From Oscarella lobularis (Eukaryota; Porifera; Homoscleromorpha; Homosclerophorida; Oscarellidae), in contig NC_089187.1 in the NCBI RefSeq assembly GCF_947507565.1, positions 310,001 through 374,000 on the forward strand: 64,000 bases of DNA, read 5' to 3'. The stretch's first letter is position 1; the number at the start of each line of letters is the position of its first letter. Shown here in pieces: positions 22,133-35,900 of this stretch. The translations under genes and the position numbers were made by a program. The notes under the pieces were generated by a model. It worked only from the letters and a program-made list of their open reading frames with translations. It did no database searches and was not told the origin of the DNA.

Positions 22133-22322
22133 CACGCTTTGTCTCAGTGGAACGCGGAAAAAATTAGGACGTCTAACGCACACTAGTCATACGAAACCGC
22201 AAAAATTTCGCTATCCGAGCTCAGATCCTTCACACTTTCCGACGAGTTACAAAGCACGAGCCTGCTCACTTAACTTACGCAATGTGCGTACGTTTAATTA
22301 ATATAGAGGTACTGCATGATCC

Positions 22323-25300
22323 CTAACTAGTGTATATGGTTTTGATGCAGAAACATTCTTCGGTCTTGTCTTCATCGTTGTTAATAAATATGAGTATTTC
22401 GTTTGTTTTAGCCTTTGATTGGGGCATGAATCTCAAGCCAATCGAATGAGACTGAGCCCCAGATACCTGAAGACCCCAAAGCTCAACTTCTTATTTAAAT
22501 AAACGTGCCCTAAGATAACAGCTTGCCTCAAATACGTCCTCCTTGAATTGAATAATATCAGGACACGTGCTAAACAGATGAAAACGCTTGGAAACCGAGT
22601 AAGGATTCTGGTACGTAATTTTCTAGTCAATCAACGATACAAAGACAATCCAAAAAGACGAAGGAACCTCTAACCTTATTAACAACCATCTCAGATAAGC
22701 GTATGACTTGCTCAAAAGCCTTCGTTACTACAGGAGGCCGACTATTAGCGCAAACCAGCCAATTTTTTACCAAACAATGTCCCTCAACATCTGCGTAGAG
22801 CACGCGTAATCAAAGCCCCCTCCCCCTCTCCCTCTCGCTTACCGACTACGTTAACGAAAATAAATTTTGTCCCCGTTTCCATAGATTTCAGCGAAAGCTG
22901 AATTTCGTGAGCAGCGTTAGCAGAAAGTTGAAAGGGACCGCTGGGATAAACCTACCGCGCCAATAATACGCGATTTCGACTCATTAGGACAGTGCCTTAC
23001 CACTAACTGTTGGGGACAAGAGGGATAGCATTGAACAACGCGGGGTATCGAGCTTCCTCTAAGTATAACGGATAGATGAGACGTCTGTCCTTGAGTGGCA
23101 CTGAAATCAATTCTGGGAGAATTTATTTACGACTCGTGCAGAGGTCAGTGTTCGGCATTTCTAACCTTTGCACGGAGTGAATGTGGAATTTCCACGTTTG
23201 AATCGGTTTGGCTCGAAAGGGGTCCCTCCATTAAAAAGTGCCGTAAGGATAACGATATGCTACTTTTTAGTGCTTACAGGTACAGCAAGAGGAAGAAATT
23301 GGCTACAGATGGCGCCGCCTGGCATGCAACTTTGAGAAAAATTTGACTCGGTTCAGCACTCGACTTAGAAACGCCCGTCAAAAATTTAATAAATAAATTT
23401 ACTAATCCCTTACCCCTTCGCGAAGTTCGCAAACGACGTTACTATCACTGCAACACAATTGAAGCCGTTTTTTATCAGAGTCATTTACCCAAGCGTGGCC
23501 TGCAATTATTCAAATTATTTTTCACTTTGAGCCTTTCTTCTAACCTTCTAATATATGCCACGGTGGTAAGACGATTGATTTTTTGAGAAAAGCCTGCTCG
23601 GGATGTTGGAACCGAAATGTCTGGTCAACGGAGAAAGGAATTGGCTCAATTTTGACCAATAAAATTCCCACGGGACGTCCGTCACGTGATTTAAGAAACG
23701 AAATCTAGACTTTCGTATCTTAGAAGAGTTCAAAGACTTAGGATCACCTCTACCTTAATATTTCTATTCATTTCGTTTTCCTTTTCAGGCTGCAGACATT
23801 GATATTTAAAAGGAATATAGACGGTCTCCCGGGCTTTTAGAAAAATCTCTAAATTTCCTTTATTTTCGCTGAACATTTCCTCCTCCAAAGCTACGCGCCA
23901 AAAAATATTTTCACCCCCGCGGCGCTTAGAACATCAAACTTACGCGTTGTGACGTCATAAAAAGTTTTAAAGTATCGCCACTCTTTGACATCAGTAATAA
24001 CACTAGGCATTTAATTAAAAATATCGAAATTTTATTTCAAATTGACCTACGTTAGATCAGCGCACTCCCAATCGATTTTCAACGTGACTGAAGAGTCGTA
24101 CGGGTTTCGGAGCGCATATTCAAAAAAGGCGGCGACTCCATAACGCGCTCGGACCGTGTGCGAGCGCGTTATTGATTCACAAAGTGCCTGCGCTATCTTT
24201 TCGTCTTTTCGTCTCTCGCGAAATGCGATTATCGTGCGAAGTTCCTGAGCTCGTTGTTTATTGGACAACCACTGAATTAATTATATAACTAATCGTTGGT
24301 CGTTTGGGATTGCTCTTGCTTACGTCAGAATTTTCTATGCGAGTTAGACTTTCGTTTTTACGAACTAGAGCCATTCTCTTAAGCTTCCTACGTCACTGAG
24401 TGTAAATTTTTAATTAGGGATGGATCGTTTTTAAAACCTTTTTCTAGCCTCGTCATCGCTAGAAGTGAGGTTCATTGACTGTTTTCGCTCGGAGACAGAA
24501 GACAACGCCGGTCGCCCCGATTTCCGGGACTGGAGAACCGACGCGAGATCCCTATCTATCTCAACTAAAGGCTGAGCACGCACACGTCGCCTTTCTATAG
24601 ACACAGATAAGGTTATCTCAGTCTCTAACCCGGACCCGATACCCCTCACCCTCACCCTTTCCCTCTTTAGGATTAGTAGGAACCAGATTGCCTGGAGACC
24701 CTCTAGCGGCCGCTTGAGCGTCTGAAAATAATTTAAAAAACTCGGGTCGTGCTTGTCTTTCTATATTACCCTGAGGAGTAATAGTGCTCTTCGCTCCAAC
24801 GTTCACCAATCGAACGTGCAATAACCCTCGGATTTCAGTAGCTACTCCGCCGGGAGGCCGAACACTGCCACTACGAATCTACAGCACTATCATTTCTACG
24901 TCTTCATGCAGCGATGCTCTCTCTACTTACAAGATTTCCCACAAGGCAGCTCGATTCATCCGAATAGTCAGTATAAACTATGGGCACGTTGTGAGTGACC
25001 TGTACAGCTGCGCGACCTTGGCGTATCAAATGCTATAAGTAGACTCTCCTCTCTCTATCAACGATCCTACTCATTTTTCTTTATGTACCGATAGGGGTAG
25101 AGTGGCTACTCCGAGATGAAGGAGAGAATCTCCATCCCATATGTCTAGTTGAAGGGATCGCGTCTGAAGATGAGCAGCTAGAGAACGACTTTCGTTCTGC
25201 TCAAATTCAGCTGGATCCACGGTATAGCGTATCTGACGGAAAATCTCTTCTCCTCTGCTACGCGTAATGTATCTACTTACTTCTAAACCGGGCTTTTGTT

Positions 25301-28300
25301 GCTGAGATTTTTTCAAAATGCAAATGGAGTCCGTTTTTTCGCTGACAAGACTCAGTCTACAAATTTTTGACGTCATAGTTGTACCGTTTAGAGAAAACGC
25401 GTCGCGTCACCTTTCGCTAGTCGCTTCCGAAAAGCGATAAAATTGAAACGTAAAGAAAACCGATTCAAACATTGGCCTTACGTCAAAAAACCAATTAGGC
25501 AAAACACAAAAACTAATTAATTAAAATTAACCTTAATTCATATTGGTTTTGATTAGAATGAGTATAAACCCTCGGACGTTGCGATATGGCCATAAATTGT
25601 ATTGTAATTTGATTTGATTGGAGTTCGTCTTGGAGCTCATTATCCGGGTTTACAGACACCGTTTCCGCGGGATCAACGTCCACCGGAAGATGACCACGTC
25701 CATCGCAGATTGATACAAATTCAGCATCGTGGAGTCGAGCTTGAATGGTTCGCGGTACGGCGGGAAGGGTGCTGAGCGCATGCGTGTGAGAACGCCGAAT
25801 AAAATATTTGAAATTTACTTGTGTAGAGGAGGGCGTGGATGTGGCAACGTTGTTGGCAGAGGGGCGTGGTGCGTGTAAGCGGGAGCCACGTGGGTGACGG
25901 GAGTAAAGGGAAGTTGGGATAGGGAACCGCGAAGCTAAAAAAACGAGGAATTCTAGCATTAAAAATTCGGGGCAACTAGAGGAGACCTCGTCCGCTGGAG
26001 TGGAGGTCTTAGGACGCTGAATTGGGCCAGGAGTAGTGAACATGGATCCCGGATGCGTAGGGTCCTAGAAAAATGCGACAAAATTCAATTACTATATTTA
26101 AAAAAGTGCTTCGTCTGACTTCCGGGGCTTCAGACACGGACACAACGTCACTTCTACGCCAGAAAATGTATAAATGTATTTGCATTATTAATATTTTGCT
26201 ACCTAGCTTCTTCCTGGTTCTCTGTTGCAAGTTCTTGGGCAACTGCTTCAACTGCAGCTGCTTCGGAAACGGTTGCAGCAGAAAAAGCGCTAATGCGACG
26301 GCTCGGAAGCTTCGTGAAAGAAAATTACAAGCACATGCCACTACTTTGTACTCTAACCTACTTTTTGAGAGTCTCCTCTCGTGAAATCCTAACAATAAAC
26401 CTAACTAAAATTTATCACTGATTAATGTAATTAAATTACTTGCGTTGTAAATCTAAACGTTATTGTTCCGCATCCAACACGCTGAAGAAAAAGACCCCGG
26501 TCAATTTCAATTTTCCACCCCAATAAAACGAGTCACCTGATCATCATCCGCTGATCCCCCATAAACTAAACTCTGACGTGGATTGGGCCCCGCTCCACCG
26601 CACATACTTATCTCAACCTGCTGTTGAGTTGACGCCCCGGACGTTGGCGTCCACGCGCCCCACGACACCAAAACGGTCTCAGACTGAGCTTTTGTTACGC
26701 TAGTATTCATCTAAGGTCCCCCACATACAAACACTTGTTTTAATTCTATTGATTATTTCTCCTACTTTATCTCTCTGACTCAGAGGCCACGTGATAACGA
26801 ATTCAAGCATAAAAACGATGGCGTAGAGAGGATGATGAACCAGCTCATTAATTTGAATAACAGTGGAAAGATTTAATTGCGTAAGAGCTTGCGCACTGCT
26901 ACGACGAGACGATCCCCGTACGGAGGCCTGTCTCGACTCCAAATCCAAATAGGCCATGTGAGGACGCCGTATGAATTTCCAACCGTTATGAATCCCTACC
27001 TAATTTAAAGTTATCACGTGGTTATTTTAATCGCGTTTAAGGAGAACTCACTAGGAGTCTTCTTTCCGTTATTTTTAGCATGATATCGTTAGTAACGTTG
27101 TCCTGTGTGCGTGCGGAGAATTTAATTATTTACGTTTGGCGCATGCGTGCTTGTCTAACTTTTGCTTGTCTGTCGAGATTGATAGCGTCAAGCAATTCCA
27201 ATTCAAATTGCTCAATATTTGGGAAAATGTTCAGGGACAACTACACGTAGTAAGTGGAGAAGTTTTGAATTTAATTTTTCATTGTTCCACTTGCCTTTTC
27301 TATGGAAGCGCCACATTGTTTGCTAAGTTGAGGCCTCCAAAGAAAATCTTACAAATAAATTAATTAAATAAACGTATTCTCCGCATCACTATTTACCTAT
27401 TGCGGATGACGTTTCTGATTGGCCATGGAGCCCAGGTACCTGATCCCACGCGCCAACAAACGTATCTCCGGGAAACAGATACAATACAGGCTCCATAGCA
27501 GAATGCACAAAGAGAGCATAGTGCACGTGACAACCAGCCAAAGAGCGAAGCGAAGAAGAAGACATGACTATATGCAAGCTAATTAATCGAGCCTTCTATA
27601 TATACATAATCTTTCACACCTGATATTACATCTTGAATGCAAAGTAAAATTCTAGGCGATCCTTGATACATATCAACTCTTTATTAATTAAAGACGATGA
27701 TTAATTATTAAATAAATAAATTAATTAATTATTGCTGACCTAGCCAATCTCAAATTCGATTTGGCCGACGACGAATCGGGCAAGAGTTTGATATTACCAA
27801 AAGGAGCCAGATAAGTCCAACAGCAAGAAAATTCTGCTTGATTATCTGTCTCGTCGTCAATGGCAACTGAATTTAAACCACGCCCCCTTCTCTACCACTT
27901 AATCAATAATTATTTAAATGTACCTAATTCTATAAGAATCATTGTCGTCGTTTCCGTTGACGACGAGTGAAAATAAACGCTCTATCAAATTACTAATTTA
28001 ATTAATTAAATTAATTAATTTTGGTTTTACTTGGTTGATTTCGACTGGATCTTTCCGATTGGCCGTGTTTGGACGTGCGACCGGCTGCGTGGACCACGAT
28101 CGGCCAAAGAAGCGCTTGTTCTTCGCGTCGTACATGCATAAGTTTAATTTGAGCGAAATCGATCGATTCGACTAAAGAAGACGCCGTTTTTCGACTATCG
28201 TCAATGTTTTCGAGGTCTAACGAGTCGTTTGGGTAGAACGATGCCTTCGATTTGCTCGATTTGGAGGCAGAATGGAACGCTCAATCCGGGCGTCTTCTCC

Positions 28301-28371
28301 CTTTCGCTTGTTGGCGACGGAATGCACTGGAATCCGTGCTCTTCGGCAAAGTGCAGCCACTTCTCCGACAT
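22323..28371 (-). CDS. NPHP4: Nephrocystin-4 (NPHP4), ciliary transition-zone protein
   Basis: NPHP4 is a scaffold of the ciliary transition zone, working with NPHP1 and RPGRIP1L; loss causes nephronophthisis in humans. The start is ATG 28371 (MSEKWLHFAEEHG). Matching exons follow: MYDAKNKRFFGRSWSTQP (28140), LYLFPGDTFVGAWDQVPGLH (27470), LVHHPLYAIVFMLEFVITWP (26850), SWGAWTPTSGAS (26640), RYTVDPAEFEQNESRSLAAH and LQLDIWDGDSLLHLGVATL (25220-25090), LRTIIAFRERRKDEKIAQAL and GVAAFFEYALRNPYD (24250-24080), LVKNWLVCANSRPPVVTKAF (22760), ITYQNPYSVSKRFHLFSTCP (22600) and ILIFINNDEDKTEECFCIK at the end. TAG is at 22325-22323. The order equals human NPHP4. The last intron starts with GC (GAG/GCAAGC), a GC-AG intron of about 63 nt. 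Internal exon borders are approximate. Confidence 0.9.
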
Positions 28372-28461
28372 GCTCTCGCTTTCTAAGGTTTTTCCGCGCC
28401 GTTTCCTAGCAATGCGCTCGACTTCTCCACCCCGGATAAGACAATAGGCATCCCGGATACC
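28372..28461. promoter_or_regulatory. 90-bp divergent promoter between NPHP4 and a small membrane protein gene
   Basis: The two start codons face away from each other with 90 bp between. Initiation signals cannot be resolved by eye. Confidence 0.5.
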
Positions 28462-29200
28462 ATGGTTACTGTTTTGTCGTTCGTTCTTCTCATTTTGAGC
28501 TGCTGTCATCTCGACGTCGTTTTCAGCTACGTTTTAGAGCCGGATGTGGAGCTCTTCAACGAGGTAAATGCTCTGAAACGAAGAGAAGGGAGTGATTTTG
28601 AAATTAGAATCTCTACAATGGTGAAAAACGTGAATACGAACTGGCAGGCGTAGTTCCAGATAAGAGCTATGAGATAAAGATTTCCTATCCTGCAACTGTA
28701 ACCTTCTTTGAAAAATTAATTAATTAATTAATTAATCAATTAATAATTTTAAAGATTCCAACTGACTTTGTTATTGAAATCATCAAATTTGGTAAATCTA
28801 CGAGGAGATTGCTAAATACGGAAAAGGCCCAATTTACAGCAAATAAAAACCAGGTACACAGTAGTTGCCATTGGAAACAACTAGAAAACTAATAATTTAA
28901 ATAAATAGATTTACATTGTTGCTGTCACTGCTCATAGAACGGGAGTTCCTCTATACAATCAGGATTTGCTGCAAAAGCCTGCAGTCTATAACATAGGTAA
29001 TACAATAATATGATTAGTGACTACTGTACTACTTGGATACTTTAGTCTTATCTACTTTATATTTTGGCCTTCCACTTGAAGTATGGAAGATGATCTCTAT
29101 CGCCCTCATGCTAATACTCATTTCTATTAAATATTTTATGCCCTGGCTACTTCGCTACATTAGCACAAAATGTGCAGAAATACAAGAAAAATCAATCTAG
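28462..29200 (+). CDS. Unrecognised type I single-pass membrane protein, six exons
   Basis: About 180 residues. Exon 1 gives a signal peptide (MVTVLSFVLLILSCCHLDVV). Later exons give a luminal region (LYNGEKREYELAGVVPDKSY, IPTDFVIEIIKFGKSTRRLL, IYIVAVTAHRTGVPLYNQ), then FGLPLEVWKMISIALMLILI and KYFMPWLLRYIS as a membrane segment, and a short polar tail ending EIQEKSI. All introns are GT-AG and in phase; stop TAG at 29198-29200. The architecture suggests an ER or secretory-pathway protein, but I do not recognise the family. Confidence 0.65.
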
Positions 29201-29201
29201 T

Positions 29202-32200
29202 CTAATTTTCTAATACATTTACGTGACTTGGAGGTGGCGTCTTGCTTTGCCCGACATCTTCTTTACCAGAGACCAAAGAAACGAATCCCTTGCTCAGCTC
29301 AAACAAATTCAGCGTAGACACATGCTAGAAAATAAATAAATAAATAAATAAATAAATAAAAAATGCCATCATTGTCTCTGTACCCCCGGTATGGACGGAA
29401 GCTTAAAAACGGACGGTGGCTGAGTGAGACGTAGGCCTGCACCTAGGATTACTAATCAGATTAAATCTTAAAAAACTCAAAATTGTCCTTTCACCTATTG
29501 GATGAAAATAGGAGTGTGCTTTTGGCGTGAAAACCGTTTTGGGACGCGTCGGCATAAAAACGGCGGGAAGACATACTAGAATCACTCGTACTATTTTTTA
29601 AATAATATTTATTATTTGCCTTTGCACCTTCTTCGTTTCCTGCTGTCTGCACTTGACGTTGGGCTCCCGTATCGAGACGGCGAAGACACGCCATTGCCTT
29701 TTCGAACGACCCCGCCACTTCGTCTCGAATTTTTCGCGTCAGCATCTGCTGACGTTTTAGACTCTCCTTGGCGAAGTATTCCAATCGCGAAAAGAACTAG
29801 ACGCGAATACAGTCGCATATAGATAATGTAATTAATTAATTAAATATTGACTGACATCTTCCGGGTAAGACGGATCTTTTTTCCATCGAGTCATTTGCAT
29901 GTACTTCTCCGTCTACGCACAAAACGGTGCTCTTTATGAAATCAATAAAAGTTACTATGCCACAATTACCGCTTCCTTAGCTTCCGGCTTCACAAGTGAC
30001 GTCGCTGACGAAACAACGGGAGAAACGTTACGCTGTTTCAAATTTCGAGCCTGAATTTGCAAATTATTTAGCGCCGATGTAAGCGACTCAACGCGTTTTC
30101 TAGAATAGATTCTCAACTACAGTAGTGGCAAGATTTGACGGTATTCATATTACGCGTATTCCCCTTGAAGAATTTCCATTTCCTCCGCGTGTCTCATCAC
30201 CAACTCGGTCAGCTCTTCCTGCCTAACAAAACCCTAGGCAGAAATCAATAAAATTATCTAATTTTTAATTGATTTTTCTCACCTCTGGAGTCATTTTCTG
30301 CTCCTCCTCCTCCTCCTCCTCTTCTCCTTCAAATGCCTGGACTTGAACATCGCTCTGCTCCGGCGGAGTCATAGCCCGGACGTATCCCAAAGACTGAACG
30401 ATCCTAAAAAAGACGCATTATCTATTATATACGTTCTACTGCGCAATCTTAGCTACTTTTCCATAGGAAGAGTTGCAGTCGACTGAGTCTTCACCAAAAC
30501 CCTAAACCCCAATCAAAAATAACAAAAAACTATTTTAAATTCCAAACCTTTCTTGACGCGTCTAAAATTAAAAGTCAATATTTCAATTTAAATAATGAAT
30601 CTCCGTTACCCAATAGCAGACGAGATGCGCCGCGCAGCCAACCAATCCCCCCTTTAGAGGCACCAGTGCATATGACACCGGCTCCAGCGAATCAGCAATT
30701 TCAATTCCATTCTCTTGATCCTCTCTAGTGAGATCTTTAATTGAGAGTTTTTCCAGGGGAAACGACGCCATTCCAATCATCGCTTTATCTCCCTTGTTTG
30801 TGTGAACTGATAAGTTCAATGTAGACATTTTTTTATTCGCATTTTCCGCCATATTTGCCGTGGATAAAATCGCTGTGAGATGACTCTTTTTTAGATTTGA
30901 AGACGACGCCAATTTCTCTTCCTCTTCTTCGGAATTTTTCACAATAATGACCTTTTCCTCGTACGGAACAAAAAACCGGAATTCGTCGCACCTTTTTAAG
31001 TAAAATACGTAATTAATTAAATTCAAAAACCATTCTTACGTTTTGTGCGATATTTTCGTTGCGCTAATCGATTTCAATTTCGATCGACTTGAGCTCTGCA
31101 ATCCAAGACGAGTCTGACTCGTTGCTATTAACCGCGACCTACTTCCGGTTCCACTCCCGCTGCCAAGCAATCGAGACGACACTCCCTCTTCCTTTTCCTT
31201 TTCTGGAATTCCAAAAATTCGGCTTGTGACCAATTGAGGTCCTAGAGCCAAAGTGCAGTACACTTCTTTCTCTGAACAAAATAATCACATATATGATATG
31301 TATTTATTCATTATGTACCCTCCAGTCCAGTTGGCTCAAAAACCCTTACGTGTAAATACCTGATTAAAATATTTAAACAATTACGTTTACGTGGGCGTGG
31401 TGGAGCTCTATAAACCGATTGTATTGTTTCTCATGCGTCCACGTCGAAACGTCCGTTGTTTCCACGGGAAGCGGTGGAGGAAAGGTAGGCGTGGCTGCAG
31501 CTGTAGCTACAGTAGTTACGGAGAAGGCTGATGGAGGTGTAGCCGAAGGAAAAGTCAAATCTTCAGAAGATACTGAGGACGTAGCCGTGTCACTAGCAAA
31601 GTGAACTTTCTAAAAACAAAAAATCGTTCTTCAGAAATATATAATAACTGTTATGTACTTTTGTTCCTTTGGTCTCATCCGTCTCAAAAGCTAAAGAAAA
31701 GCATTCTACTTTAATTAGGTAATTAAATAATTTATTTACAGGCATTTGACATTGGAGTCACGGTTTCATCTCGTTGAACTGACATACTGTGAATGTCTGA
31801 TTCTCTCGGTTGCTGAGCACTTTCCATGGGATATGAACTCTAGATACAAAATATTAATTAATTAATTAATTAATTAATTGAAGTGAATGGGTTTTTGGTC
31901 GTACAAAAACGTCTACTTTTCCTTCCATAAATCGCGGCGAATCATCTATGGGAAGTCTAAACAAACGAATCTAATAATTCATTATTAATTTATTGTTTTG
32001 TCACGCACCCGCTATTTAATCTTGTTTTGAATGATTCGATTAGAAATTTCCACCTTCTTCCGTGACTATTTTTGTTCTAGAAACTCTACATATAGAATAA
32101 TCCTTATCTCTCATACAATGTATACAGTTAGTTTTGCGAATAATTTTTCCCAGTTCATAATGTGCTTTTCGCGCATCATTCTCTGCTCCTAAAGAGAAAA

Positions 32201-32797
32201 TTAAAAATTAAAATTATTTCAAATATTGGGGTTCAAAACCTGAACAGCAAATAATTCAATTTTTCTCAAAGCAACGTTCAATTGCCCTTGTTTTCTAAAC
32301 AGGGATAAAAATTTCGAAAAACAATTTAGAATTTCGCCGTTTTGAATACATTTGCGCAGCGTCGTGCAATTTCTTCAAAATTTCCGATTTCTCGTCCCAC
32401 GGAACGGAATACAGCCGAACGAGATGAAGAAGTTCGCCAAGAGGAGACTCCAACATAGAAAAACTAAACAACTAGACACATAGAAAAAGCCCGAAGACTT
32501 CACACCTTCGCATTAATTTTCCCGCGACGAGACTCAATCTGACGAGCAAAGACGAAGGCAGAGAATGCTTCAAGAGCTCGTCTTTGCAGAGAAGAAACTG
32601 CGCGACGCGCGCTAGTCTTTTTTTTGTAGCAAATCGGCGTTGTTTACCTCTTGTAGAGCGGTGTGCACGCTCTGCGTGCTGCTTTCGACTCGTTCGCAAA
32701 GTTTTTCGAAAGCCTTTCCCTGATTGGGACCCCCCTGTAGACAGAACTCGCTCTTTGCTTGTAAAACAGGCTTTGAAGTTTGCTGGTAAACCTCCAT
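29202..32797 (-). CDS. Unrecognised multi-exon protein with coiled coils and a C2-like segment
   Basis: Start proposed at 32797 (MEVYQQTSKPVLQAKSEF), stop TAG at 29204-29202. More than fifteen small exons can be chained: FLLCKDELLKHSLPSSLLVR, SMLESPLGELLHLVRLYSVP, QGQLNVALRKIELFAVQ, an acidic and serine/threonine-rich middle, KQYNRFIELHHAHVNVIV, a beta-rich stretch (MIGMASFPLEKLSIKDL then YALVPLKGGLVG) that resembles a C2-type domain, and C-terminal coiled coils (RQEELTELVMRHAEEMEIL, LKRQQMLTRKIRDEVAGSFE). The shape recalls centrosomal or ciliary scaffolds and the neighbour is NPHP4, but this is only suggestive. Its stop is one base from the stop of the convergent gene at 29198-29200. Confidence 0.55.
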
Positions 32798-32915
32798 TTC
32801 GATACTCTTTCTCTCCTTAGCAACCAGGTATACAGTCAGCTAGCGCAGCGCTACGTGACGCAACTTTATTATTAGTCGCAATAGATCATTAGATCAGACT
32901 CTCCGTCGCAATGAG

Positions 32916-35900
32916 TTACTTTCCTATGGCAGTCTTTCCTTTCAGTCCATATGACCTCATATTCAAAAAAGACTTCTGCGCCTCAAATTCAAGTTGAGCA
33001 AGTTCCTTGACCGATGGAGCCAACTGAGCCGTATGATATTCATAATTTCCGCCTAGAATCAGCCAATAAAACAATTCCAATAGGACCAGCGCGTACAAAT
33101 GATTCTCACCGCTTCCAGACCTCTTTTCTCCATAGACAACCTTTCCGTCAAACTCGTTCACAGGTACCTTCATTTTTGGATCCACTTGAGTGATCGTCTC
33201 GCCAAGATGCTCTTCCACGTCAGCCAAAAGCTGAAAAAACGCCACTTATTCATTTTAGACGCCGTTTCCCCTAGCTCACCTGCGGTTCATTGTACCAAAT
33301 AGTGCAACCCCCTTCATCGGTCAGCCTTGCATTCGAACACTTCTTTCCCTTGCTTGGGCAAGTGTGATACCAAACCTAGGAACACTATTATAGCGATATG
33401 CAATCGAACGCCTGACTTCCTCACCTTCTCCTGGTTTGCCGCAACGAGAGATATAGCTAGACCCATTCTAACAAAACCCCATGCAGTTTAATCCTCCCCC
33501 CTAAAAAAATTATTAATTAAATACCTATCAGCCCGACCGACTCGTCCAATTCTATGCAGATAATTTGATTTCTCGTCGGGCAGCGTCACGTTAACAACTA
33601 CGCATACATTATTTATCTATTTATTTATTTATGAGCTATTCACCGTATGGAATGCCTCTGACGTCTATGCCCCTCGCCGCTACGTCAGTACATATCAAAA
33701 AACGAACTTCGCCATCCTAAACAAGTCTTCCTCTTCCTCCTACTATAAAACGTAGATGGATAATCTACCTTGAATTTTTGGAGATTGTCTCGACGCTCTT
33801 GCGGCCTTCTATCGCCGTGCAGACAAACGCACGAGTACTCGTTGACCATTCCCTTGGCGCCGCCGCTCAGCGAAATCAAATACCTCTCCAAGTTGTCACA
33901 ATCTAATTTCGTTCTACAGAATAAAATCGCCTGGAAATTCAAACCTCAAAGCAGTGGCCTCAAGAAAGATTATATGTTTCGCCTGTACTTGATCCATATT
34001 ATGCTCATCTATGGCCTTTACTGTGTATATGGGCTTCAGGCGTTTGATTGCTTCTGACAGGGTTTCACGTGAATTCGATTTCGCGTGGATTTTGTCGCGT
34101 TCGTGAACGCCATCGGTCTGGGAACCATAGCCCAAAAACGATGTCTCGCACACTATAGAATTATTGACTAAAATAACCTGGATAACACTTCCAAGGGTGT
34201 GCCAAGAGGTGTCCTTCGCAGGATCGACGGAAACAATCTTTGGGGGAAAAACCTCTTACGNNNNNNNNNNNNNNNNNNNNNNNNNNNNNNNNNNNNNNNN
34301 NNNNNNNNNNNNNNNNNNNNNNNNNNNNNNNNNNNNNNNNNNNNNNNNNNNNNNNNNNNNNNNNNNNNNNNNNNNNNNNNNNNNNNNNNNNNNNNNNNNN
34401 NNNNNNNNNNNNNNNNNNNNNNNNNNNNNNNNNNNNNNNNNNNNNNNNNNNNNNNNNNNNTAAAACGAAAATTCAATATGTAATTATATTTATAAATTGG
34501 CTTCTGCGTGCTTGGAGTCGCCTGTTGTCCCACGTAACGGTGGGTATTTGCTTGTATATACGCTGTATCAAATCGTTGTGGCCTTGAGCCAATAAGCCGT
34601 CCTACAAATCAGACAATAAAAATTGAAATTTTAATTAAATTAGGAACGTCTTCTCACAGCTTCATCCAATATGAAAAAACGTATCTAGACAACATTTTTA
34701 AAAGCAGATTATTCAAAGTTTAGACTATTACTTGTGATAGGTCTAAATGTCCTGTACTAATAAGTTCGTCAAGTCTCCCAGGTGTACCCGTTACAATATC
34801 AATCTATGCATAAATGAGAAAAATTCTCTTCAATGTCCCCCCTAGCACTTGCCCCCCTTCCCAGAGCCTTTATTTGATCTTTGACGGCAGTGCCACCAAC
34901 GCAAAGCAACTCTCTGTAAAACACAACAGTACAAAATATCGATTAAATCCCTTTTTATTGGCTCACTTGACAGGAGGATGAGGCAAATATTTTTTGAATT
35001 TAATCACATTGTCGTTTGTCTACAAAATCGTTGTAGAGTAGTATCAATGGACATTTTAATATCTACCTGCTCAGCTAACTCTCGAGACGGCTACACAAAC
35101 ACAAAATAAAAGAAAGAAAGAAAGAAATGAAAATATTATTTCTACTTCTATGATGATGGCTGATGGACATTGCTTCTTCGGAGGCGTTCCAGTGCCTGTA
35201 ACCATAAAAGTACCAATTGTGCAATAGAGAAACGTGTCTACCTGCTGTATTTGGCACAACGGAGGCTCCCTTGGCTTTGGAGAGACCAACAAAGCCAGAC
35301 TATTAATCAATGGAAGATGACTATAATCTATTTTTTTAATTATCTTAAACGCACTTTTGGTTTGTGTTTGAATGACGTGTCACCAAAATTAAATTCAATC
35401 TCGGCATTCTACAGCGGCGAATTCTTTGTTACATTCAATTTAATTATTCTATTTCATCGTTTTGCCTTGAGAGTGACGGCTGCATAAAAAGCAGACTCCT
35501 CAATATCTTTTCCTATGTGAAATGCCTCCCCCAGATCTTTCCCTTTAATTAATTACCGCAAAAATAAATTACCCCAAAATACGAAATTCGACTTTTCTGA
35601 CCATTTTTGGAGTAGTGAACCGATTTGGAGTCTAGATCAATGTAGCATCCAAGCGTATCATTCTTTCCAAACGGTTCCCCATAATCATCAAATTGACTTC
35701 CGTGGGATTTTTTCCCTGTTCCGCCAAACCCAAAACTCTGCTTATCCTTTCCTAATATTTCAAAATTAAACCAGAAAATAATCCAATAAAATTATCTAAC
35801 CCAGTTCTCGAAGACTTCTCCCCGTCGCCCATCCAAGCCTGCAAAGACCCTCATCCGTCACAGTGGCTTCATAATAATACTTCCCAGCTAACAGAAGAGA

